Assembly: GCA_900554205.1 (NCBI GenBank)
Contig: USGM01000030.1
Span: 1-29,293, forward strand
DNA length: 29,293 nucleotides
Reading direction: 5' to 3'
Source: an uncultured Lachnospiraceae bacterium
GTDB lineage: Bacteria > Bacillota > Clostridia > Lachnospirales > Lachnospiraceae
The position numbers and the translations under genes were made by a program. Every line of letters starts with the position of its first letter. Position 1 is the first letter of the stretch. The notes under the pieces are model-generated. The model saw only the letters and a program-made list of their open reading frames with translations. It was not told the DNA's origin and did not search any database. Below, in pieces: positions 1-7,156 of the stretch.

Positions 1-931
1 GCGCAAGGACGTTCGCCACGGGGTTCGTGATCTTCTGCTTCTGGAGCTTCGCCTTTGTCTTCGATACGGAAAGGTAATGTCCCTTTCTCTCATAGGAAGA
101 CAGGATTGTCAGCAGAACAATGGTAAACATTGCAAGGATAATTGACAGGAGCGCTGCTCTCGCCTGCGGGAATGCTTCGTCCGCAACGGAGGAGCCTGCC
201 AGTCTTACGATTTCGGGATTGATGGAATCATATCCCAACAGCGTAGGAGCCGACATTGCGCAGAGACCGGTGATGAAGGTCATGACTGTCAGGGAAAACA
301 TCGTAGGAATCAGGGTCGGGAAAACGACCTTCCAAAGCACCTTGAAGGGCTTTGCTCCCATGTTTCTCGCCGCCTCAACCGTATTGTAATCGATGCCGCG
401 GATGGCGTTTCTCAGGAAAAGCGCATGGTTACTGGTACATGCGAAGGTCATCGTGAACCACACAGCGTTAAAGCCGGAGAACCAGTTCACAGGGAAATTC
501 GGGAATGCATTGGTCAGCGCCGCCGTGATGATACCGTTGGAGTCGTACAGGAAAAGGTAACCTGTTACCAGTGCAACACCGCTGTAGATCAGGGTCGTCA
601 TATAGCCGAGACGCAGGATCTTCGCGCCCTTGATGTCGAAATACTCTGTCAGGAGGACAATCGACACACCGACAATGTTTACGGTTATGACAAGGCCGAT
701 TGCCAGTTTCAGGGAGTTCCAGACATATTTACCCATGTTTCCCGCAAAGAAGAAACGGATAACGGCCCACGGATCTCTCTCTCCGGTTGCTGTTGTCGTC
801 GTGAAAATACTGGTCAGCGTATTCAGGCAGGGCAGCAGCATAAATCCAAAGAAGAAATAGATAAAGCATAAAAGTCCGACAATTTTTACAACTGTTTCCG
901 GTGTAAAACGCTTACTTTTGGACTGCATCAT
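1..931 (-). CDS. ABC transporter permease, FbpB/ThiP-like, N-terminal half (cut by window edge)
   Basis: Reading the minus strand from the ATG at 931 gives about 310 open codons that run off the window. The product is an inner-membrane permease of the Fe(III)/thiamine/spermidine importer class. It begins with a hydrophobic segment (around residues 15-40) and has several further membrane spans. A typical EAA loop for docking the ATPase is visible (EAARNMGAKPF, then a KVVFPTLIPT stretch), followed by more hydrophobic helices. Permeases of this class often fuse two such halves into about 550 residues, and the basic segment at the break (KTKAKLQKQK) suggests a linker to a second half outside the window. 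A second in-frame ATG lies at 928; AGGAGG is well spaced for either. The gene starts inside the last codons of the ATPase gene, overlapping it by 20 bp, which indicates translational coupling. The substrate cannot be read from the sequence. Confidence 0.88.
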   Translation of the reverse strand, partial: MMQSKSKRFTPETVVKIVGLLCFIYFFFGFMLLPCLNTLTSIFTTTTATGERDPWAVIRFFFAGNMGKYVWNSLKLAIGLVITVNIVGVSIVLLTEYFDIKGAKILRLGYMTTLIYSGVALVTGYLFLYDSNGIITAALTNAFPNFPVNWFSGFNAVWFTMTFACTSNHALFLRNAIRGIDYNTVEAARNMGAKPFKVLWKVVFPTLIPTMFSLTVMTFITGLCAMSAPTLLGYDSINPEIVRLAGSSVADEAFPQARAALLSIILAMFTIVLLTILSSYERKGHYLSVSKTKAKLQKQKITNPVANVLA

Positions 932-1961
932 CAGTCACCTCCTGCTCTGCTGCAGGGTATGCCATAACATCCTTGGGATTTATGACGATCTCTACAGACT
1001 GTCCGGCCTCGTAAATATTGACACCATCATTCTTCTCAATTACTTTCACGGTCTGTCCGCCAAGATTTACATAGTACTTGATATACAGACCATAATATTC
1101 TCTCTGTTCCACTGTACCCTTCAGGGCAACCTCGCCCTCCTTGGGTTTCACATTTACATGAAGTCTCTCCAGACGGATGTAGTTGTGATCCTTGATGTTC
1201 AGTTCCGCGCCGTTCTTGTTCAGAACCGAAACCACCTCATCCGAGAGACGATTGATATCGCCGATAAAGTTGCAGACAAATTCTGTCGCCGAATGATTGT
1301 AAACCTCGTTGGGCGTACCGATCTGCTCGATCACACCCTTGTTAAATACCGCAATACGGTCGGAAAGCGTAAGCGCTTCCTCCTGATCATGCGTTACATA
1401 GATCGTTGTGATGCCGAAATCGCGCTGCATCTTCTTCAATTCATTTCGCAGCTGGACACGAAGCTTTGCGTCCAGGTTACTCAGCGGCTCGTCCATACAG
1501 ATGATTGCGGGATCCGTCACCAGTGCTCTTGCGATTGCGACACGCTGCTGCTGTCCGCCGGAAAGCTGGGACACAGCCTTTGCAAGCTGCTCATCGCTCA
1601 GATCCACCTTCTTCGCAATATCACGAACCTTCTGATCAATTTCTTTCTTCTTAACTTTTTTAATCTTCAAACCAAAGGCTATGTTGTCATACACCGTCAT
1701 GGTAGGGAAAAGTGCATAGCTCTGGAATACAATTCCGATGTTTCTGTCCTCGATGGGAACATGAGTGATGTCCTTGCCGTTTGCTACAACGGTACCGTTC
1801 GCCGGCTCAATGAAACCTGTCAACGTCCGCAGTGTTGTCGTCTTTCCGCATCCGGAGGGACCAAGGAATGTGAAAAACTCTCCTTCCTTTACATGTACAT
1901 TTATGTCGTGCAGTGCGGTGAAATCTCCAAATTTCACTGCGATATCATTGAGTCGGATCAT
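912..1961 (-). CDS. ABC transporter ATP-binding protein, FbpC/PotA-like
   Basis: This is the cytoplasmic ATPase that powers the adjacent importer. Numbered from the chosen start, the Walker A motif GPSGCGKTT lies at about 34-42, the Q-loop in VFQSYALFP at about 78-86, the signature LSGGQQQ at 133-139, Walker B with its catalytic Glu (IICMDEP) at 153-159 and the switch His (THDQ) near 191. About 120 further residues form a TOBE-like C-terminal region, as in FbpC, PotA and MalK-type proteins. A longer reading from a TTG at 1967 is possible, but GGGGAG sits about 7 nt before the ATG at 1961 and only about 2 nt before the TTG, so 1961 is preferred (349 aa). It lies between the binding protein and permease genes and overlaps the permease start. 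The class is secure; the transported ligand is not. Confidence 0.93.
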   Translation of the reverse strand: MIRLNDIAVKFGDFTALHDINVHVKEGEFFTFLGPSGCGKTTTLRTLTGFIEPANGTVVANGKDITHVPIEDRNIGIVFQSYALFPTMTVYDNIAFGLKIKKVKKKEIDQKVRDIAKKVDLSDEQLAKAVSQLSGGQQQRVAIARALVTDPAIICMDEPLSNLDAKLRVQLRNELKKMQRDFGITTIYVTHDQEEALTLSDRIAVFNKGVIEQIGTPNEVYNHSATEFVCNFIGDINRLSDEVVSVLNKNGAELNIKDHNYIRLERLHVNVKPKEGEVALKGTVEQREYYGLYIKYYVNLGGQTVKVIEKNDGVNIYEAGQSVEIVINPKDVMAYPAAEQEVTDDAVQK

Positions 1962-2011
1962 GATCAATCTCCCCTTTTCTTATATAGTTGCGCTATCCGT
2001 TTGATATGAGT

Positions 2012-2040
2012 GTGGCGAACCGGATATTCCGGCTCGCCAC
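2012..2040 (-). other. intercistronic hairpin between binding protein and ATPase genes
   Basis: A near-perfect inverted repeat: 7 bp (2012-2018 with 2034-2040), one A/C mismatch, then 5 bp (2020-2024 with 2028-2032) around a 3-nt loop. No T-run follows on either strand, so it is not a standard intrinsic terminator. In binding-protein-first operons such hairpins commonly protect the upstream message from 3' decay or attenuate readthrough, giving more binding protein than transporter. That role is inferred here. Confidence 0.6.
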
Positions 2041-2075
2041 TTGAAGTCCTTAAAACCTGAATTCTTTACTTCTGC

Positions 2076-3380
2076 TTATGATGCAGACTGTGTGAGAGTT
2101 GCCCAGTCCAGATTATCCCAATCAGGCTCAGCTACTGCGGAGCTGTCGTCAGCCCAGTAGAAGCCAAGGTTTGTCATGATGTTCGTCCACTCGCTGGAGT
2201 GTGCTGCAACATAATCTGCGTAGGTTCCGCCGCCATCAACCGTTGCAAGTGCAAAGTTGGGCAGTGTGTAGATTTCAGGAACGCCATCGGGATAGAGGAT
2301 CGCTGCTGCTGCCTCGTTACAAGGATAGGAGTCAAACTCCTCGCCCCATGCAGCCTGTACGTCTGCAGAGCCGAACCACTCAGCAAATGCCTTGACAGCC
2401 TCGGTCTCTTCCTCGGAACGACCTTCCTTGTCAAGAATACCGATGTACTCAGCGATGTAGTATGTACCGTCTTCAATGTCAACCAGTGCCCAGTTCTCGG
2501 GATCCATTGTACCTGCAAGAGGATGCTCGGAGCTCTCTGCAGCTGCATCGATCTGTCCGTACAGGGAGGATGAATAGAAGGTAGATACCTGAACGTAACC
2601 CATGTTCAGAGGTACGAAACCATACTTGTAATCATCTCCGCCGCTCTTACCTTCTGCACAGTACTTCCACAGCATCTTCCAGCCATCAACGGAAATTCCG
2701 CCTGCCTCGGAAGAAGGATCAACATAGGAATACAGCATAGCAGAGTTGATATTGGAGTTCGTGGTTCCGCCTACCTTATTCTGACGATACCATGTGTATC
2801 CGCAGTCAACCAGGTCGGACCAGTGCTTGAAGTGAAGCTCCTGTCCGTTTGTTCCAAGATCATCGGTACGATACAGCATCAGCACGTTCTGGATAACCAG
2901 ACCATATGCCTTGCCGGGATAAGCGTACTCACCAACCTGATCTGCCCAGCTGGGAGTCCAGTCAGCCAGCTTCAGGTTCTCATAGGTTCCGTTTACCAGC
3001 TGGCTCCAACGAGTCTCGTTCAGACCGAAGATCAGGTCGCCGTCCTTGTTCTCGTTTGCAGCCTGAATTGCTGCTACGTCTCCGGAGATAACGCTGTTAT
3101 CATCCATGGAAATTGTAAATCCAGCATCCTTTGCCACGTTTGTCAGCCATGTAGCTCTCTCAGTAGAATTGGAGTTTGAATAAATTCTGATTGTATAACC
3201 GGAATAATCCTTCTCCTCGTCGCCTGCCGGTGTGCTTTCATCATTCTTGGTCGAAGATTCTGTGCTCTCTGTTTTCGGCTCGGAAGACGAAGCATTCGAG
3301 CTGTCAGAGGAATCAGAACCACACGCTGCCATTGACAATGTCATTGCACATGCAAGCAATACCGCAATACTCTTTTTCAT
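2076..3380 (-). CDS. extracellular solute-binding lipoprotein of the ABC importer
   Basis: A 434-residue secreted binding protein that would capture the ligand outside the membrane and deliver it to the permease. The N-terminus is a lipoprotein signal (MKKSIAVLLACAMTLSMAAC) with lipid-anchored Cys20. A Ser/Glu/Asp-rich tether to about residue 58 follows. The body starts with a strand resembling the start of periplasmic-binding folds (YTIRIYSNSNSTERATWL) and fits the iron/thiamine-type (SBP_bac_1/6) superfamily by overall pattern. The ligand cannot be assigned; I see no decisive metal-binding signature. AGGAGAGG lies 5 nt before the ATG. It is the first gene of the minus-strand operon, followed by a hairpin and then the ATPase and permease genes. 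The divergent sensor cassette next door probably controls it. Confidence 0.88.
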   Translation of the reverse strand: MKKSIAVLLACAMTLSMAACGSDSSDSSNASSSEPKTESTESSTKNDESTPAGDEEKDYSGYTIRIYSNSNSTERATWLTNVAKDAGFTISMDDNSVISGDVAAIQAANENKDGDLIFGLNETRWSQLVNGTYENLKLADWTPSWADQVGEYAYPGKAYGLVIQNVLMLYRTDDLGTNGQELHFKHWSDLVDCGYTWYRQNKVGGTTNSNINSAMLYSYVDPSSEAGGISVDGWKMLWKYCAEGKSGGDDYKYGFVPLNMGYVQVSTFYSSSLYGQIDAAAESSEHPLAGTMDPENWALVDIEDGTYYIAEYIGILDKEGRSEEETEAVKAFAEWFGSADVQAAWGEEFDSYPCNEAAAAILYPDGVPEIYTLPNFALATVDGGGTYADYVAAHSSEWTNIMTNLGFYWADDSSAVAEPDWDNLDWATLTQSAS

Positions 3381-3706
3381 ATTTACCTCTCCTTTTTTTG
3401 TGTGTCAGTTATCTTAACTGCAAGTTTATTATACCTCATCCTGTCTGTCGTTTGATATAGGACAAAACTGCAATTATACTTGTAATTCTGTCATTTTTTA
3501 CATTTTTGTGCAGTTTTATGTAATTTTTATGTGCGTTTTGTCTATCTTCGCCATGGATTTACCTAAAAATAGTAAGAAAATGCACAAGGCAGCGTCTGTC
3601 TATTTTCCCTGTGCTTGCTATGACCCGCTCTTTATGCTAAACTGAAACAATAGAATTTGTCGAGGCTGCGGAACTGCCGCAGCTATTAATTTCAGGAGGT
3701 TACTAC
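3381..3706. promoter_or_regulatory. divergent control region between importer and sensor cassette
   Basis: An AT-rich 326-bp region with no gene. For the minus-strand importer, TATAAT is at 3428-3433 (a second at 3473-3478), but no good -35 lies upstream of either, which suits an activator-dependent promoter. Paired repeats lie upstream of the first: AAAACTGCA at 3464-3472 inverted at 3509-3517, and GACAAAAC at 3461-3468 inverted at 3535-3542. On the plus strand a weak TATGCT-like -10 occurs near 3634. A 7-bp hairpin (3665-3671 with 3677-3683) sits 10 nt before the AGGAGG (3694-3699) of the sensor gene. Binding by the AraC-type regulator encoded here is inferred. Confidence 0.5.
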
Positions 3707-4699
3707 ATGATGTCCGGCAAAAAAATCTGGATCATTTGCGCGTTTCTCCTGCTGGCGGTTCTCGGAGCAGTCACCGCTCTCTGCAACCACCGGATCAGTC
3801 AGTCCGACTCTCCCTCTGAATATGCACCCGCGCAGTCCGACCGGCTGACCGTTTACACTTCCCTTGAAGAATCGGTTTATCTTCCTCTGGTCAGGGAATT
3901 TGAGGAACGCACCGGCATCTGGGTACAGGTGGAAACCGGAAATACACTGGAGCTGCTCAGCCGCATACGTCTGGAAGATTCCGGGACGACGTGCGATGTC
4001 TTTTTCGGTGGCGGCATAGACAGTCTGACCGCCAACAGCGATCTCTTTCAGGCGGAAGCTGTCTATTCCTGCTCTCTCCACCCGCTTGTCCTGATCTATA
4101 ATCCGGTTCTTGTCCGGAGAAACCTTCCCTCCGGTTGGGAAAGTCTTTTTCTCCCGGCATGGAAAGGAAAAATTGCATATACCGATCCCGAGGCCTCCGG
4201 GACAGGCTATACCGCACTGGCGACCCTGCTGCAGCTTACGCCGGGAGAACATGAGGAAGAACTGATACAGCGTTTTCTTACCAATCTGAACGATACCCTG
4301 CTTCCCGATGATTCTGCCGTCATCTCCGAGGTTGCGGTCGGCAACTGCTACATAGGCATCACCACCGAAGAGGCAGCACTTAAGGCAGTGGACGACGGTT
4401 ACGATATTGGCATTGTCTACCCGGCGGAGGGCACCAGTGTTGTACCGGATGGACTTGGCATCTGTACCTATGCACCACACGCGAAAAACGGGGCACAGTT
4501 TATCAACTTTGTTCTGAGCGGCAATGTGCAGTCACATCTTGCCGAGTATAACAGCAGGCGTTCTGCCGATCCGGCGGTTCCCATCCCGGAGATGCTTCCC
4601 GAGCTGCAGCTCTTTCCTTATGATATAGAAGAGTCCGCCGCGGATCAGCAGCACATTCTGACGCTCTGGCATCAGCTGCTCGAGGAGGTGTCACCATGA
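3707..4699 (+). CDS. membrane-anchored binding-protein-like sensor component, AfuA/PgtC-like
   Basis: A 330-residue protein with a hydrophobic N-terminal segment (about residues 7-25) and a periplasmic-binding-type body beginning LTVYTSLEESVYLPLVREF at residue 47. The later TCDVFFGGGIDSL stretch is typical of Fe(III)-type binding proteins. The Cys after the hydrophobic segment (VTALC) does not fit a good lipobox because Leu precedes it, so an uncleaved anchor or ordinary signal peptide is likelier. It is not encoded with transporter genes on its own strand. Its stop overlaps the start of a histidine kinase (ATGA), which points to a ligand-sensing accessory of the kinase, like PgtC of the Salmonella phosphoglycerate system. 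AGGAGG sits 7 nt before the ATG at 3707. Function as a co-sensor is inferred from context. Confidence 0.82.
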   Translation: MMSGKKIWIICAFLLLAVLGAVTALCNHRISQSDSPSEYAPAQSDRLTVYTSLEESVYLPLVREFEERTGIWVQVETGNTLELLSRIRLEDSGTTCDVFFGGGIDSLTANSDLFQAEAVYSCSLHPLVLIYNPVLVRRNLPSGWESLFLPAWKGKIAYTDPEASGTGYTALATLLQLTPGEHEEELIQRFLTNLNDTLLPDDSAVISEVAVGNCYIGITTEEAALKAVDDGYDIGIVYPAEGTSVVPDGLGICTYAPHAKNGAQFINFVLSGNVQSHLAEYNSRRSADPAVPIPEMLPELQLFPYDIEESAADQQHILTLWHQLLEEVSP

Positions 4700-6417
4700 A
4701 AGGTTGGATCAGACGTTCCTTTGGCAACCGTATCTTTGCAACGGTATTGATCGTCACATTGCTGCCGCTGCTCGTCTGCAACGTGGAGCTCGTCCAGCTT
4801 CTGCGCATACGGAGTGAGATCGGTCTGCATCAGGAGGCAACGCAGCAGCTCGCACAGATGGAGGAGGCTCTCAGTGACTTGGACAGCACGCTCTGTTCTG
4901 TCGTCGAAGCACTGGCAGACAGCACCTCCGTCAAAAGCACACTCCGTCAGAGTGACGGCTCCTCACGGGTCATGTATCAGCTGCTCCATCAGGCAAGCAT
5001 TCCTCTTCTGGATTTCGCCCGCCTGCATCTCTTCAACAGTGAAGGTACCTGTCTCTACACGACCGACAGCACTGCAGGCTCACAGCTCTCCGGCTCAGGG
5101 CTTTCCACGCAGAAATGGCCGACCGACTGGGGCATTCTCTATGCCGCCTCCCAGACGGATTCCCTGATTCTCCGTTCCTCGGAGGAGGGCTTTCCGTTGG
5201 TTGCGGCGCAGTCCGTCCGCAGCCATGAGGGCAGGGTTCTGGGATATATTGTAATCACTCTGGAATCGGATGGTTTCAGCCGCCTGTTTTCAGACCTGTA
5301 CAGTCCGACCACCAATGTCCTGCTTCTGGATTCCTTCTGGCAGACAATTTACCATACCCAGCCCGCACAGACCTCGGATCTGGTGCCGCGCCTGCGCTCC
5401 CAGCTTCTCAGCGGCGAAGCGCTGTCCGTTACCGAAGGCGAATATCATTTTTATATCCGGCAGCATTCCGGCACGGGCTTTTATCTGATTCTGCAGCAGC
5501 CGATACGGTTCAGCACATCGGTTATGCGCACCATTTATGTTCTCTCGTTCCTGACAGGCATCCTTTGCCTGATACTCTGCCTGATCTGTTCGTGGCATCT
5601 GAGCCGCCATCTGTCGCAGCCGGTAAATGAGCTGGATCGAGCCATGCAGCTTGTCCAGGAGGGACAGCTTGATGTCTGTCTGAAAAACGACCGTGAGGAC
5701 GAGCTCGGGCGGCTCTCTGAAAGCTTTAACCAGATGACACAGGAATACCGCCTGAACCTCGAGCGCTCCGTGCAGCGCCAGAAAGAATTAAACGAGACCC
5801 AGCTGCGCATGATGCAGGCACAGTTGAATCCGCACTTTTTATATAACACGCTGGATTCCATGAAATGGATGGCGGTTGCCAGTCACGTTCCAAAGGTTGC
5901 CATGCTTGCCACCGACCTTGCCGCCATTCTGCGCACAAGCATCTCCGGCAGTGAACTTTATACGCTGGAGCAGGAGCTGAACCTTCTGGAACGTTATATT
6001 GACATCCAGTCCCTGCGTTTCGAGGACAGCTTCACCTGCGAAATTGACATCTCCGAGCAGTTCCAGCACTGTATTGTGCCGAAGCTTGTACTTCAACCCT
6101 TGGTCGAGAACGCCATTATTCACGGTGTGTGTGACCGTGAGGACGGCTATATCAAGCTCTATGCCGAGAAGAAGGACGATGATCTGCTGATCTATGTCTC
6201 GGACAACGGCTGCGGTCTGCCGCCGGAGATTCTGGACTGTCTGAACAGCCCGGATTCCCGCATTACCGGACAACATCTTGGCTTAAACAATGTAAACCGC
6301 ATTCTGCGCCTGTATTTCGGGGACGGCTATGGTCTGTCCGCAACATCCGAGCCGGATCAGGGAAGTATACTCTGTGTACGGCTGCCCTACAAGAAGGAGG
6401 AAGACCCTCATGCTTAA
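4696..6417 (+). CDS. sensor histidine kinase, YesM-like (His_kinase family)
   Basis: A 573-residue membrane kinase. The first membrane helix lies at about residues 13-34 and an extracellular sensing region, probably Cache-like, at about 35-275. The second helix is at about 276-300, with a HAMP linker to about 350 and a short coiled stretch after it. The phospho-acceptor is His380 in LNPHFLYNTLDS, typical of the YesM/LytS class. ATP-binding elements follow: LVENAIIHG with Asn472, DNGCGLP from Asp503, and GLNNVNRIL. It overlaps the upstream sensor gene by 4 bp (ATGA) with GAGGAGG well spaced, and its end overlaps the response regulator gene by 8 bp. The binding-protein-like neighbour probably contacts its extracellular domain. 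Class assignment is firm; the signal is unknown. Confidence 0.95.
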   Translation: MKGWIRRSFGNRIFATVLIVTLLPLLVCNVELVQLLRIRSEIGLHQEATQQLAQMEEALSDLDSTLCSVVEALADSTSVKSTLRQSDGSSRVMYQLLHQASIPLLDFARLHLFNSEGTCLYTTDSTAGSQLSGSGLSTQKWPTDWGILYAASQTDSLILRSSEEGFPLVAAQSVRSHEGRVLGYIVITLESDGFSRLFSDLYSPTTNVLLLDSFWQTIYHTQPAQTSDLVPRLRSQLLSGEALSVTEGEYHFYIRQHSGTGFYLILQQPIRFSTSVMRTIYVLSFLTGILCLILCLICSWHLSRHLSQPVNELDRAMQLVQEGQLDVCLKNDREDELGRLSESFNQMTQEYRLNLERSVQRQKELNETQLRMMQAQLNPHFLYNTLDSMKWMAVASHVPKVAMLATDLAAILRTSISGSELYTLEQELNLLERYIDIQSLRFEDSFTCEIDISEQFQHCIVPKLVLQPLVENAIIHGVCDREDGYIKLYAEKKDDDLLIYVSDNGCGLPPEILDCLNSPDSRITGQHLGLNNVNRILRLYFGDGYGLSATSEPDQGSILCVRLPYKKEEDPHA

Positions 6418-7156
6418 AGTATTAGTGATCGACGACGAGACTGTCGTCAGAAAAGGAATCGTCCTTGGTGTCGATTGGAATTCCATGGGCTGTGTGATCG
6501 TCGGGGAAGCCTCCAACGGCGAGGAGGGACTGACTGCGGTAGAGAGATATGCTCCGAATCTCATTATCACAGATGTCAGAATGCCCCACATGGACGGCAT
6601 CCAGATGGTGACGGAGCTGCGTGCGCGCGGCTGTCGCGCCCATGTCATCTTCCTGACGGCATACAGCGACTTTGAATATGTCCGCGGCGCTCTGCAGCTC
6701 GGCGCGATTGATTATCTGCTGAAACCCTTCCGGGATCAGGAGCTGATGGCCGCCATCAACCGCATTCAGGAGCAGGATGTCGCGCAGTCGGCGCTCACCC
6801 CGCAGGACATGCTGCCCCTCACAAAGGGGGATAAAAGCAAATATGTCCTTGAAGCGCTCAACTATATCGCAGAGCACTACAAGGACAATGATATCAGCAT
6901 TACTCCCATCGCCAATTACCTCGGTGTCAGTGAGAGTCATTTAAGTCATGTTTTCAAGAAGGAAACCAGCTATACGATCATCAGCTACCTGACCCAGTAC
7001 CGCATCCATATGGCAATGCGGCTCCTGCAGGACTGTCGGTACAAGGTGTACGAGGTCGCTGAGATGGTCGGCTACCGCGATGTCACCTATTTCAGCGGTA
7101 CCTTCAAGAAACTGGTGGGAATGTCTCCGTCCGAATATCAGGATCGCTGTCACTGA
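6410..7156 (+). CDS. response regulator, receiver domain plus AraC-type DNA-binding domain (YesN-like)
   Basis: A 248-residue cytoplasmic regulator. The receiver domain has the acidic pair Asp8/Asp9, phospho-acceptor Asp55 (LIITDVRMPHMDG), Thr83 (FLTAYSDF) and Lys105 (LLKPF). From about residue 150 there are two helix-turn-helix units of the AraC type (NYLGVSESHLSHVFKKE and VAEMVGYRDVTYFSGTFKK). The reading frame stays open further upstream within the kinase gene, but the ATG at 6410 gives a canonical receiver start and has AAGGAGG 9 nt before it. It overlaps the kinase gene by 8 bp and should be its partner. The likely target is the divergent importer promoter. The 3' end overlaps the mfd 3' end tail to tail by 7 bp. 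Confidence 0.95.
   Translation: MLKVLVIDDETVVRKGIVLGVDWNSMGCVIVGEASNGEEGLTAVERYAPNLIITDVRMPHMDGIQMVTELRARGCRAHVIFLTAYSDFEYVRGALQLGAIDYLLKPFRDQELMAAINRIQEQDVAQSALTPQDMLPLTKGDKSKYVLEALNYIAEHYKDNDISITPIANYLGVSESHLSHVFKKETSYTIISYLTQYRIHMAMRLLQDCRYKVYEVAEMVGYRDVTYFSGTFKKLVGMSPSEYQDRCH

Noticed and set aside
425..871. 148-codon plus-strand frame as the only gene at the left edge
   Set aside because: The minus strand here is an uninterrupted permease frame with an EAA loop and membrane helices, which explains the region better.
918..2009. 363-codon open frame on the plus strand
   Set aside because: Antisense to the well-supported ABC ATPase gene; no supporting signals.
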